Source: Centroberyx gerrardi
Taxonomy: Eukaryota; Chordata; Actinopteri; Beryciformes; Berycidae
NCBI RefSeq assembly: GCF_048128805.1
Contig: NC_136010.1
Location: 24,754,980-24,818,979 of the forward strand
Reading direction: 5' to 3'
DNA: 64,000 nt
The notes beneath the pieces were generated by a model that was not told where the DNA came from, ran no database searches, and saw nothing but the letters and a program-made list of their open reading frames with translations. The translations under genes were made by a program, and so were the position numbers. Positions within the stretch are counted from its first letter, which is position 1, and every line of letters starts with the position of its first letter. Positions 48,101 to 60,520 of the stretch are shown piece by piece.

Positions 48101-51100
48101 ACCACAGACTTTTGAATGTGATACTGATAAATGGGGAAGAAAAATACTGATTTTCTGTTATATGTGCCAATAACTTACCAATGCATATGCTGACATTTAG
48201 TAATCTGTGAAAGGCTGATAGCTAAAATATTGGCCCACTAGTGTATCAGTGGAGCTTTAGTATGTACAGCTGGGAATGTAAAATTTCAGCAAATGTCAGC
48301 TTTAATATTTTATCTGTGGTGAACTCTCTCTCAGGGCGTCTTCATGTATGTGACCAACATGCACACCTTTGGTCGCATCCTGTCAACAGAAAACTACCAG
48401 ACCAGCCATCTTCATAACGACCTCTGGCAGATCTTTGAAAACCCAGTGGTGAGAACCAACATGCATTTTATCTTGTAAAGCACTTTGTAACTCTCTTTTA
48501 AAATTATTATTAGTAGAAGTAGTAGCAGTAGCAGTAGTATTGTTCATCACAGTACAAACCTCTTGTATTCAGTAACTGGTTTAAAAAGTTTGCCCAGAAT
48601 ACTTTTTAGACATGCTCTGTAACTACATGGTGTTTGTTTCCTTCAGGACTGGGAGGAGCGCTACATCCATGAGAATTACTCCCACATATTGAAAGGCAAG
48701 CTGATGGAAACTGTGAGTCGCAACACTAAACTTGAAGTCGACTGTTACTGTGCTCTGGGTCCATATGTAGTTAGGTGTTTGGATTTGCCAGACAGGTTCC
48801 TTGCTCATTTGTTGATGCATCACACTGATGTTTTAGAAAGAAAAGCCCATTCACAAAAATCATATGACAGACTTGAAAAGTAGTTAAAGGGTATATATTT
48901 GTAATATTATATATTTTTAAAGCATAACATTGGATGCTAATGAATGTTTGATATACCTTTTTGTCATATGGTGAAAGTCCTGGTGTGTGTTTTGTGTCTC
49001 CCAGCCTTGTCCCGATGTGTACTGGTTCCCAATCTTCAGCGATGTTGCTTGTAACCATATTGTCGAAGAAATGGAACACTTTGGAAAGTGGTCCGGTGGC
49101 GGTAATGTGGTACGTTTTCATTCTCTTTCAGCAAAACTGATTGCTGTGTTTGCTTGTGTTTGTTTCCCATAAAGATCCCCATGAAGTGAAAAATGGCTTT
49201 TGAGTCAGTTTTGTCAGTAAACAATCTAATTATATTGATCATATGATATCTTGAATCGTTTCTCTCAGGACAAAAGAATCCAAGGTGGCTATGAGAATGT
49301 CCCCACCATCGACATCCACATGAATCAAGTCGGCTATGAGAAAGAATGGCACAAACTCTTACTGGATTACATAGCGCCAATAACAGAGAAAATGTATCCT
49401 GGTTACTACACTAAGGTAAGATCTATGACTTCTCTGGGCGAGTGGGGGATTTCTTGCATTTTTCATTGACATAGATTTATAGTGTCAAGGTGTCGTATCC
49501 CTTCTGTAATACAGGGAAAAGGAATATGTTTAAAGTACAAGTTACTACTAGTACCATTATAATGTTCACTGCTGAGAACAGATTGGCTGCAAAACTGGTA
49601 CCCTGTCATTAACGTTCAGATGAGTTTTGTTTTCAGCCTGTTAACTCTGCCAAAACCACCATATAACTTTGGAAGTGTGTTTCGTTATGGCCTAGTTAAA
49701 AATTATTGCCCTGGTGAAAGTGGTGAAAGTCTGAATCCATGAGATTCCACTTGTTCCACAGTGTTGAGTGTTTCTCAACTTGGTAGATTGTTCTGACAGT
49801 GGGACTCACAGATGCACCAAAAAATATGGAAGAAAATGGAAGTGTGGAGAAAAATATATGTATTCCAGGACTGTGTAGTCACATATTAGTAAGGGGCATT
49901 TTTCTGGCATATTTTTGCTTTTATCAAGAAGTGGCTCTAATCATATCACTACAGAACAGTAATACACACATACGGTTTGTCATCAATTTGTTTTTGTCGC
50001 TTAATATACTATGTGAATGTCATTAATCACAAAAAATAACTGTCTTTGTTGAAAATGTAAAATCTGTACTGTAATTTAATGCTTCTTCATATCCATTTTG
50101 AGAGAATGGCACAACATTGAGTATTTGTGGCACATTCTTGACCCAAGTATGAGATGAGATGAAACTTAAATGATTCTCGTTGTGATTTCCATGTCTCATA
50201 CTAACATCTAAATAACAAATAAGTTGATTAATGTAATATATCACTTTGGTTGAATACTAGTAGAATAAGAAGGAAATTTTTCCTCCTGAAAAGTATGATC
50301 CAGGACACGGAATTAAATTTTATTACTTGGATCTAGTTTTCCCTGTTTGTGATTTGTTGGAGACTGATCATTCATAAACTCCTACAGATGAATGTGCACT
50401 ACAAAATGACCGCCCTCTGCCCAAGTGAAATATCATGTTAAAGTGGTAATCCGTGTAATTTTCTTCCCTAGCAAGAAAGAGGCAAAGACACACCACAAGG
50501 GGAAACATATTTTAGTGGAAACAAATTTTGACACAACACCTGGAAACAGCTGTGACACCAGGTGTTCAGAAGAGCAAATGTGAAAGCTTTCATGAACTGG
50601 CTATAGATTGAATCACTATTGTGTAATATCAATTGGCGATAAAGAGAAGCAAAACAGACAGCTGCTTATATAAATGTCACGGATTACTACTTTAAGTCCG
50701 TCTACCTTTCCTTGGCTCCTCTGCCTCTCCCCATGTGCCCTGCTGACCCCCCATGCCTTTTCTCATCAGTGTTCCTCTCCCCTGAACTTCGTGGTAAGGT
50801 ACAAGCCTGACGAGCAGCCCCTGCTCGCCCCTCACCACGATGCCTCCACATTCACTATTAACGTAGCTCTCAACAGCAAAGACGTTGACTACCAGGTAAA
50901 TGATGGTGACCTGGCAGGTACTAGAGGCTAGGGGGACATGATGCAGGTGACCCGTCCTTCTGTCTCTGCTTCTCTGCTCCGTCTGTGGGAGTGAATGCTG
51001 AACCAGGAGGCAGAGCTAATGCTTTTCTTTATTGAGCAGGAGTTCCAGGGGGCATCTGTGTACACTCTCTCTCTCTCTCTCTCTGGCCAGACTGGCAGTT

Positions 51101-53154
51101 TCTATGCGAAAGCTTGCATGACTCATTTCTGTCTGTCTGTTTGCAGGCTCAGTTTGAATTGGCCTTTGTAGTTAGGTATAAGCCTGATGAGCAGCCTTTT
51201 TTAAGGCCACACCATGACGCCTCCACATTCACTATAAACATTGCACTCAATGAAGGCGGCCTTGATTACCAGGTGAGTGTGTTTGAGAGTTGGTATTAAT
51301 GCTGCGTTCCATTCAAAGTCGGAAGTCACAAACTCCCAGGTTGCATTTCATAACTACAACCTCCTGCGTTCCACTGGTCCAGCTTGTAAAAAGCAGGGGA
51401 GAAACAAGGATGCAGATTTCCTAAGCCCAAAGTAAAATCCTGTTGCCCAGCAACAGCTAATGTTAGCTCACTAGTTAGCATAGGACATTAGCAACTGTAA
51501 GAGCAACTTCACATTTCAAATTTGTAAGTTTTACCATTTACCACACAGGTGTTTTGATAGATTTAAGGTCATGTGATGTTGAGAATGGAACTCAAGTGTG
51601 TTAAAAGTAATGCTGTGTAGCATTTCCAGTCTACGTCACCATGTTGATGTGACATCAGATAAGTGCATGTCAGGGTTGAGAAATCTTTCCATAGTTTAAT
51701 TCCAACTTGAAGGGCCTTTCCACTGCATTTGTCCTAGTAGGAAGTCAGTATTTCCGACTTTCCGACATCCCTGGAGTGCAGCCTAAGTCACTATAGGAAT
51801 CCAATTTCACCAGAGCTTGACGTTAATGCCTGAAGCCGATGGGTCATTCAGGCCTAATATAGTTGAAGGAAACCATTGTTCACAAAATGTTGGGCTTAAT
51901 TTGGGTTTGGGCTGAGAAGACTTTTACCCCTCAGGGTTGATTAAGGCTTGGACAGAAATTTTAGGGTTCAGATCAGACCAAGCTTTGAATTTTCAGGCCC
52001 AAGCTCTTAATTTAAATAGGTTCAGAGTAAGGACACAGAATACATATACCTGTGAATAATCAACCAATCAATCAATCGGTGTCCAGTGGGTAGCAAACCA
52101 ATGGGTAATGAAAACGCTATTAGTCAATTAGTCCAATGTTTAAGTTAAAATGCAATATAAGATCTAAATATAACTCTTGCAAAGCATTTTAACAATTCAG
52201 TAGTGCAGTATATACTTCAAATGTCATATTACAAAACTAATAATTCAATAGTCCATTAAATATAACAAGACACTTATTCAAATGCATTTGCCATAATATA
52301 TTTTCAAAAATACATCCGCAAAATACATGAAGATATAAATACGTCATAGGAGGTTGACTCCACCCACACAATGTTCCAGGCAGACCGAATTGAGCACACC
52401 CCTTAGGTATTTTTGGGATCAAAACTGACATAAGTATTCCTCAGATATACAGCAGTCTGAGAAGGCATGATATTGAAATCATAATCACATTATTTCAGCG
52501 TGGAATGCCTTCATATTCTTGGCATGCACATCTACATCCCTGGTGTTTTCAATACATCTTGAATGTTTGTTAGCATAACTTTGCATTGGAGTCATTTCCA
52601 TGTTTCTGATTCTATCTTCTTTGCATGCTTTAGAAACTTAATGCTAGGAGCCTTGTTTTTGTAGCTGCATCCATGTCATTGCCCTGCATCCTCAATACAT
52701 GGACAAAAGAATAGCTGTTATTTCTCAGTATTGGTCTATATTATCTGAATTGTGATAACTGCGAACAACTGCTGAACATTGTTACCAATATTTATAATTT
52801 CTAAAGCTGTAATACATTATCGTATATAGAAAGTACATTGTGTTACAAGGATTTCCGACTATTAAAGCTAATATTCAGATGTATTTGAATATCAGATGCA
52901 CAAAAAAAAAATGAAAACGGTTATAACGAACATGATCTCTGGTATTTCAGCTTGATTTTGTGTCATCATGACGTCTGACAGTTGTGTTGTGACTGCAGGG
53001 CGGCGGATGCAGGTTCCTTCGCTACAACTGCTCCGTTGAGGCTCCTCGTAAAGGCTGGGCCCTCATGCACCCCGGCCGCCTCACCCACTACCACGAGGGC
53101 CTGCCCACCACCGCCGGCGTCAGATACATCGCAGTTTCATTCGTGGATCCCTGA
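36193..53154 (+). CDS. plod1: Procollagen-lysine 2-oxoglutarate 5-dioxygenase 1 (lysyl hydroxylase 1), 732 aa
   Basis: ER-lumenal enzyme that hydroxylates collagen lysines using Fe(II), 2-oxoglutarate, O2 and ascorbate. Exons: 36193-36283, 38078-38169, 38332-38465, 39165-39328, 39864-39976, 40153-40216, 43223-43320, 43609-43710, 44270-44401, 45790-45911, 46266-46370, 46565-46690, 47102-47243, 48335-48448, 48647-48712, 49005-49109, 49269-49415, 51147-51272 (or 50770-50895), 52999-53154 (TGA). This gives 2199 nt, 732 aa, 19 exons; human PLOD1 is 727 aa with 19 exons. Residues 1-23 are a signal peptide. The N-terminal glycosyltransferase-like domain has DSYD at 105-108. The C-terminal 2OG-Fe domain has H661-x-D663 and H713 as iron ligands and R723 for 2-oxoglutarate. 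The C-terminus is [11 protein letters not shown] favour PLOD1 over PLOD2/3 from exon 18b ([17 protein letters not shown]) and the KIAA2013 neighbour. Confidence 0.95.
36284..38077. other. plod1 intron 1
   Basis: 1.8 kb of AT-rich DNA after the signal-peptide exon. No repeat or additional exon is recognised. Confidence 0.5.
41419..42668. mobile_element. MITE family B inserted in family A (middle element)
   Basis: Termini TTAGGGTGCGATCACACC and GGTGTGAACGCACCCTAA, inverted with one mismatch. The flanking dinucleotide is AT on both sides (41417-41418, 42669-42670), fitting a 2-bp duplication as in ISL2EU-type elements. About 627 bp without the inner insert. Confidence 0.8.
41625..42243. mobile_element. 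MITE family C inserted in family B (innermost element)
   Basis: 619 bp flanked by TTAA (41621-41624 and 42244-42247). Long inverted repeats of ~75 bp start at AAGGCCGGTGTTTTTTAATG and contain few mismatches. The TTAA target suggests a piggyBac/Kolobok-type origin. No transposase ORF is present. Confidence 0.85.
46722..46868. repeat. Interspersed repeat, copy 2 (copy 1 at 5158-5390)
   Basis: TAAAGGGGCATTAAGTGATC through CGTCTAGTGAAGAGGTAATA, in the same orientation as copy 1 and internally deleted; in plod1 intron 12. Confidence 0.75.
50442..50691. mobile_element. TTAA-flanked MITE 75 bp upstream of plod1 exon 18a
   Basis: Termini AGTGGTAATCCGTG and CACGGATTACTACT (one mismatch), flanked by TTAA at 50438-50441 and 50692-50695. 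The internal sequence (GTGATTCA...CAGTTCATGAAAGCTTT in inverse) is shared with a partial copy at ~13498-13610 in ecm2 intron 3. Confidence 0.8.
50770..50895 (+). CDS. plod1: plod1 alternative exon 18a (duplicate of catalytic exon)
   Basis: 126 nt, phase 0 at both ends, acceptor CTCATCAG|TGT, donor CAG|GTAAAT. Encodes 42 aa including [11 protein letters not shown] and [15 protein letters not shown], so the HxD iron ligands are preserved. It is 30/42 identical to exon 18b downstream. The differences sit at the first six residues (CSSPLN versus AQFELA), just before the ligands (LLA versus FLR) and in the loop after NxALN (SKDV versus EGGL). The LNFVVRY...NVALN flavour is closer to PLOD2/PLOD3 than to PLOD1. 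It has no stop codon and is apparently functional. Confidence 0.85.
51147..51272 (+). CDS. plod1: plod1 canonical exon 18b
   Basis: 126 nt, phase 0/0, acceptor TTTGCAG|GCT, donor CAG|GTGAGT. Encodes [17 protein letters not shown]... with [19 protein letters not shown], the PLOD1-type version. It follows exon 18a after an intron of only 251 bp. Confidence 0.92.
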
Positions 53155-54925
53155 ACTCCCGCCGCTAGCACGCTGCAGCGGCTAGTCCAGGCCAAATGGG
53201 ACCGAGGCAGGCCGGATCCTTCAGATTTGCGCAAAAGCACCTACATGTACACATTTGATGCCCTGAAAATGTTCAGAATTGGAGCCGTCGCTAAAATGGC
53301 ACTGATCGGCCGTGGAGGACATGATGTCACAAGCCCTGTTTGGATGGGATTAGTTTGAGTTGAGACTTTAGGTTTGATCTGAGTTTGAGGTGAATGCCAC
53401 TTTTGAAGTGCAGTTTGAGCAGATGGTCCACAATCATACAGTAAGAGTCCTTTCCCAAACAAAATCACACAATATTCACCAACAATCTCAGGGATGTCAA
53501 TTCGAACAGGACAAGTTTTTTTTTGCCTTTATTACATAGTTGAAAGTGAAGAGAGATGGGAAAGACTGGGAGAGAGAGAGAGGCGGATGACATGCGACAA
53601 AGGTCCTGGTCCAGGTTCAAACCCAGGACATTGTGCCCTAAACCACTAAGCCACCAGGACGCTCCCAGGACGAGTTTTACCTGAGGTTCTTTTTACTGGC
53701 AAGGTAAATATGCTGGTAATGGAGGAAAGCAAATGGCTGCCACAGCTGATCACTACCATTTTTGCAGTGGCTCCACTTCTAGGCAGGTTCTAGGCATCAA
53801 ACTGTACATATATAACAATTTTGGTGCAGATTTTTGCATAAGTCTGAAGGATTCGTGTAGATTTGGCTTGGACTATGTGGTAAAGTCTGGATCAGCTCTG
53901 TGTTTTTCAGTTCTGGGAGTGAACATTGTTTGTGGAGGGGAAAGTCTAGCTGTAGTTGAAATCCAGTAGAAATCCAGTTTCCTATTGTGCCTTGAGCTGG
54001 ACTTCTCTCAGGAAAACTCCAGGAGTTCAGCTTAGACTTTTTTTTAAAGAATAAAAAAATGGCAGTTTCTAAGAATTTCTTTCAGTTTTTTAGATTTTGG
54101 AATTTTAGCTTGAAAATGAGCGAGAAAACAGTTTTTTAAAGACCAACGTGCCTTTTTTCAGTATTACAACCAATTATTTTCTAACTCAAGTGTTACAGCT
54201 TCTTGAATTCAGACACTCCAAAACTACAAAGCCTAATTAATGTTCAGTCTGTCCTATTTATTTGTATGTTTTATTTGAATAAATCCCAAAGATCCATGTT
54301 GTTTTCATGAACGTGCAATATCAGACTCCCTCTGTAAGATTTCATGTTGAAATCAGAGCTCACCTTTTAAAGTTCCACTGAATTTAACAAAGTACAAGTA
54401 TTCTCAAATTGTAATTTCTTGCTGTTACATAACATAGTTGTACTTTTCCCCAGTTGTTAATAAAACAGTGAACCTAAACAAAATATATCCAGTCATTTTT
54501 TCTCTATTTTAATTTTGCTCTATTTTCGTGAATCAATGGTGCACAACCTAGCCTAGCTTCAGTCATGACCAATCAAATCACCTCTTTTCCTTCCCTTTAA
54601 AGGCAATGTGCTCTGGTCAAACAGAATAAAGAAATGCACTGTTCAGGGGAGAAGATGCATGAGCACAGGTCCAAGTATGACCAGATATGACGAGGCATAT
54701 GAAGACATCATGTATAAATAATGAAAGCATGTATAGCCTCAAACTGCTGTAAGCTGTGAATAGTTTCATTGAAACATTATCTAATACCATAGTGCATTAT
54801 AGCTGTCTCAGATGGGTCAATGTGCTAAAGTCCATTAAGTCTCCTCACACCATTGTGGCTTCAGATCCAGCTTACAGACTTGTTACTAGGTTTTCTTGAA
54901 GTGTTTATACCTCAGCTTTGTGCAG
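53155..54925. other. 3' interval between convergent plod1 and kinase genes
   Basis: 1.77 kb without a supported ORF; it must hold both 3' UTRs. It includes 'gacatgcgacaaaggtcctg' near 53588, which resembles a degraded dispersed repeat containing a tRNA-like stretch ('aaccactaagccaccaggacg'). Confidence 0.5.
54459..54464 (+). terminator. Candidate polyadenylation signal of plod1
   Basis: AATAAA 1.3 kb after the stop. Another hexamer lies at 54278-54283. The convergent kinase gene's stop lies at 54926. Confidence 0.45.
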
Positions 54926-57836
54926 TCAGACTCCCAGAGAGGTCAAAGATCCAGAGCTGCCGATCTTCTTCAGTCTGTTGGCTGCTGTTATTGCAATGTA
55001 GTTTTTCTGGCAAAAACAAACAAACCAAATAAGATCCTCACAGCATGTAGCTATGTTAACATCTCAAGTATTTACAGTATTTAACATTTATCTTGGTACA
55101 GGATGTCAATAGAGATGTTAATTGTGTTAATTGTGTGTATCTGTTAGTGATGCACTGCCGGACCACCAAATCTGATTCAAATCCATTGCTTTTTCTGAAC
55201 AATATACAGTTACACCAAGTGCTTAAAGTCGAGATGAAACGGCATTTCGAGAGTATCTAACTTCCGTATCGTGACGTATTTCCGAGTGAAACAGGAAAGA
55301 CAGGCGGGACATAACGTTGGGAGGAATTTGATTTGAACGTTGAAAAGTGGGTGTGTCATAACACCCGAAGACACACCGAAGTGCCGTGCTGTTGCTAGCT
55401 AGCTAACTAATGAATCTTAGCCTCTTAGCTCTGTGCGCTAAAAGTTGAAGATTGATTGATGGGTGGATGTCATGATATTATTGGTTGAAATTAGTTACGG
55501 GCATGCTTACGTAAGCACACGGCATATTTTGTTTTACAGGAAGAAAACATGATTGAATTTTGATATAAGAATACAATGAAATTGATTTTTGGTATTTTTT
55601 TTGGCATATATTGTTAAATAGGTGCACAGTATGACCGGGGATGTGATCTAAAAGGGTTAAAAGGGCATTTTTCATTTCATCTCGTCTTTAAGGTCAATGG
55701 GCAAATATGAGACATCTTTCTAGGCTGCAGCTTCCAAGTCTCTGCTTAAAGAAGATGGAACTAAACAGTGCTTTATCCCCATGCTCACATCAAGACTGAA
55801 CAACCATGCTGTTCAGCTCATGTTACTCAAAGCCCTTAGTACTAGTGAATTTTAATAGGCTTAAAGGGTGCAAACTGACCTTCCATAGCCTCTTGGCCAT
55901 GTATTTCTTCAGCAACACCTGGGACTTGAGCACTATGTTGTTATGCTTCGCCTTCTCTGAAATGTTGTTGAGCCACGGGTGTCTGAGGCACTGGGCAGCG
56001 CTCAGCCGGCCTCTGGACACAGCGGGGAGAGGGGGGATGAAAGACAGAAAAACAAAGTGGAATAGGCAATGAACGATTCCTATTCTCACACTTGCCTATG
56101 CCTGTATCATCTAAAGGTATGGTTATTTTGGAATCCTGGTCATTCTCAAATAGGGGATGAAAGTTCCTTGTCTCTTACCCCCTCTCTCTGATCAGCAGGT
56201 TGGCGATGAAGTCTCTTGCTTCAGCTGAAACATGCTCGAAGGCTTCCTCGTCGAAGTACCAGTTGACGGCCAGCACGTTATTGAGCGTCTGGCTGTCGTC
56301 GTCACCCAGGAAGGGCGACATTCCGCTCACGCTGCACCGTACCAACACACACACACACTCATTCAAGCTTATTTTTTTAACCCTTAACATTCTCTAAGGC
56401 GTGACAACCGGTTTCCTCTACTTTATGGCTACTTTGGATGGTAGTGAATATCAACTAACACGGAAAATGATGCGGTAAAACCCTTTAAACTCCTGCGTCT
56501 TTAGTTTGGGAAAGACTGTCACTTCTTATGGACTTACAGCATGTAAGTGACGACACCAAGAGTCCACATGTCTGTGGGGAAGGAGACGGAGTCAAAGTTC
56601 ACCACCTCAGGAGCCAGAAACTCCGGAGTCCCGAAGTTCACCTGCAGCTTCTCCCGCGGTCTGTATCTGTTCAGCAACACAACATCAAAATGACCTGAGA
56701 TTCACACATTTTACATGTTAGACGTCTAGCCAGATCTCATCTAGAGCAACTTGTGATGAGGTCAACAGTAGAATAGGCTTCGGTTGCTAAATTGCCAACA
56801 TTACAAGCAACCAGTAGTAAGGAGGTGAAGGGTCAGATGTCACTGCACCCAAACAATACATGGAACAAATATTCCTGTGAGTCTAGAATGACAGATGATA
56901 GAGAAGTATCTTACCTTCTGGCCAGTCCAAAATCAATAATCTTCACCTGGTGACTGGTGCGATTCACACAAAGGATATTCTCTGGCTAGACATCAGGGAA
57001 GAATGCAAACCAAATTGAAAACAGTCTTAATATTGTGTATCGGACCAAAATGTAGTACACTATTTCTAATAAGGAAAATCACTGTCATGAAGTGTGTGAG
57101 AGAGACGAAGTAAGAGACAGTCTGAGGGAGAGAATATGTATATAGAAAGGTTTACAAAATCAAAATTCCGCAATAACAAGACCAAATACCAAAAGCCATA
57201 ATTAAGTGGTTTTCTGCTTTTTTCATACATACAAGGATATTATGCAAGGATTATATCTCACTCATATTTGTCTAATGTTCCCAAACTAATGGTCCAACAT
57301 GTTAAACAACTGCAATGGATTGTTGACCGATACTGAGAGTTTAGTAGTTGCAATCAGTATGTCAGTGATAAAGTGGGTTGGCTGCATCTCTATGGAACTA
57401 AATTTCACTCTAAAGTATTCTAAGTATACTCAGAAGTATTGTAACTGAGAGACAATGATCGTAACTGTATTTACATGTATTTTAAATGAAAGAGAACAGG
57501 CTGTGAGTGTTTGCATACATTATTGGCAGATTTGAATTCCTTTTATTTTCGTCTCAACAAGTGTGTGTAAGTTGTATGCTCATGTAAACACCAGGTTGTT
57601 TTCTGTCAGTTACAATACGTCTGAGTACAGTTACAGTACTTTAGAGTGAAGTGTAGCTCCGTACCGTGTGTGTGTGTGTGGTGCTGTCTGACCTTCAGGT
57701 CCAGGTGCAGCACGTACATCTGGTGCATGTAGTGGAGGCCTTCGCAGATCTGCTTCACAAACACCATGGCGTCCACCTCCGTCAGCGGAGCGCTCTCATC
57801 CACAATCCTGTCGAACAGCTCGCCTCCCTCCACGCT

Positions 57837-57878
<42 letters not shown>

Positions 57879-60520
57879 TGTACGGCATCCAGGAGAAGGC
57901 TTTATGCATCTCCTGTGGTTGTATTTATTCAAATCTATGTGTCAACGCTCCTCACTCCTCTCTATTTTAAATTTACTTGTATGTGCGTCACATCCAGTCT
58001 ATGTGAAATCCTATTCAAAGTAGAAGAGAGAGCAATAGAGCAGTAGAGCTGAGCAGAGTAAAGTAGAACAGAGTAGAGTACAGTGCAGTACAGTGTAACA
58101 GTGCAGTAGAAGAGAATAGAGAATAGTACAGTAGAGCAGAGTAGAAAGGAACAGATTAGAGTAGAACAGAGTAGAGTAGAGCAAAACAGAATAGAGTAGA
58201 ATAGACCATAGTACAGTAGAACAGAGCAGAATGGAGTAGAAAAGAACAGAATAGAGTACAGTAGAACAGAGTAGAGTTGAGTATATCAGACTAGAGTACA
58301 GCAGAACAGAGTAGAGTAGAATGAAATACAGTTGAACAGATCAGAGGATAACAGAACGGAGTAGAATACAGTAGAGTACAGTAGAACAGAGTAGAGTTTA
58401 GTAAAACAGAGTACAGTAGAACAGAGTAGAGTTTAGTAAAACAGAGTAGAGTAGAAGAGTAGAGTTTAGTAAAACAGAGTAGAGTAGAAGAGTAGAGTTT
58501 AGTAAAACAAAGTAGAGTAGAAGAGTAGAGTTTAGTAAAACAGAGTAGAGTAGAAGAGTAGAGTTTAGTAAAACAAAGTAGAGTAGAACAGTAGAGTTTA
58601 GTAAAACAGAGTAGAGTAGAAGAGTAGAGTTTAGTAAAACAGAGTAGAGTAGAACAGTAGAGTTTAGTAAAACAGAGTACAGTAGAACAGAGTAGAGTTT
58701 AGTAAAACAGAGTAGAGTAGAACAGTAGAGTTTAGTAAAACAGAGTAGAGTAGAAGAGTAGAGTTTAGTAAAACAAAGTAGAGTAGAACAGTAGAGTTTA
58801 GTAAAACAGAGTAGAGTAGAAGAGTAGAGTTTAGTAAAACAGAGTAGAGTAGAACAGTAGAGTTTAGTAAAACAGAGTAGAGTAGAAGAGTAGAGTTTAG
58901 TAAAACAGAGTAGAGTAGAAGAGTAGAGTTTAGTAAAACAGAGTAGAGTAGAAGAGTAGAGTTTAGTAAAACAGAGTAGAGTAGAACAGTAGAGTTTAGT
59001 AAAACAGAGTAGAGTAGAAGAGTAGAGTTTAGTAAAACAGTAGAGTAGAACAGTAGAGTTTAGTAAAACAGAGTAGAGTAGAAGAGTAGAGTTTAGTAAA
59101 ACAGAGTAGAGTAGAACAGTAGAGTTTAGTAAAACAGAGTACAGTAGAACAGAGTAGAGTTTAGTAAAACAGAGTAGAGTAGAACAGTAGAGTTTAGTAA
59201 AACAGAGTACAGTAGAACAGAGTAGAGTTTAGTAAAACAGAGTAGAGTAGAACAGTAGAGTTTAGTAAAACAGAGTAGAGTAGAAGAGTAGAGTTTAGTA
59301 AAACAGAGTAGAGTAGAACAGAGTAGAGTTTAGTAAAACAGAGTAGAGTAGAACAGTAGAGTTTAGTAAAACACAGTAGAGTAGAACAGAGTAGAGTTCA
59401 TACTATTCCAGGATCAGCACCACTTGGGTCCTGGTCTCGAAGGCGTCGTACAGCTGCAGGATGTTAGCATGACTCAGCTGGTTCATCACCTGCACCTCAT
59501 TCAACGCCATCTCCTGACACACACACACACACACACACAGAGTGCCTTTAAATCTCCTGCTTATTTTAATTTTTTCTTATTCCCAGTAAATTTGTGCTCT
59601 CTCTCTCTCTCTCTCTCTCACTTTTTCCTTGCCGTTGCGAGTGTTGATGATCTTGGCCGCCAGCCTCAGTCCAGATGATCTCTCTGTGCAGCCATGCACC
59701 TTCCCAAAGCGCCCACTGGAGGAAACACACAGAAAACACTTGATCCACACACACCGCTGCTCTCCTGCTCATGCATTCACTAAATGAATGAATGGATGGA
59801 TGAATGGATTGGGGGGGGGGACTGGGATCACGGGCCTCACCCTCCCAGGACGTCCTGGTGGATGATGAAGGTGTCGGAGGCCGAGGAGTAACAAAGAGAA
59901 ACACTCCGATGGAGGAATGGAGCTGGCTGGGGAGGAACATCATCTGGCGGGGGGGGGGGCATAATTCAGTATTAATTAAAGGTATAAAACAGCCTAAAAA
60001 GTTGAGTATTTTCTTGACTGATGCTGAATATGGGTGGAGGCAAAACTATTTACAAATATAAGTGATTTTGATCTTAACTTTTAAAGGGATAGTTTGGTTT
60101 TGGGTAATTTGGAAGTCTAGGGGGTCAATTTTTTTTTTATGTGTATTTTCAATTCGCCTCTTGTAGAAGTGAGGTCCAAAATGAACTAAATTTACAAAAA
60201 TCTCCTCATTCTGAAGGTCTAAAACTCTCAACTGGTTGTCACAAGGATACAAGTAGAACACACACACACACACACGCTCTCTCTCTGTCCATGTCCTCTT
60301 ACCGATGACTTTGTGGCAGATTTGTGGCAATGAGGTGCTTCTGGTTGTGTCGGACGTAGCGGAGACCACTCGGATCTGGATCCCGCATTCTGGACCAGGA
60401 CCAAGGGTTGAACCCCTCACAGCGGCGCAGCCTGGATCCGCCGGCCCCGAGCCCTGCAGCCTGCAACCACAGTCCATATCAACAGTTATAAGATATTCAC
60501 CATTTGGAAAGATTACTTAC

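Noticed and set aside
50770-50895. Possibility that exon 18a is a dead pseudo-exon
   Set aside because: Open frame, exact length and phase match, good splice sites, catalytic residues kept and substitutions largely synonymous argue for function.
53588-53675. tRNA-like stretch after plod1
   Set aside because: No cloverleaf or intact A/B boxes that I can confirm; more likely a SINE relic.
58041-59397. CRISPR-like regular array
   Set aside because: Repeats are contiguous variants without unique spacers; vertebrate minisatellite.
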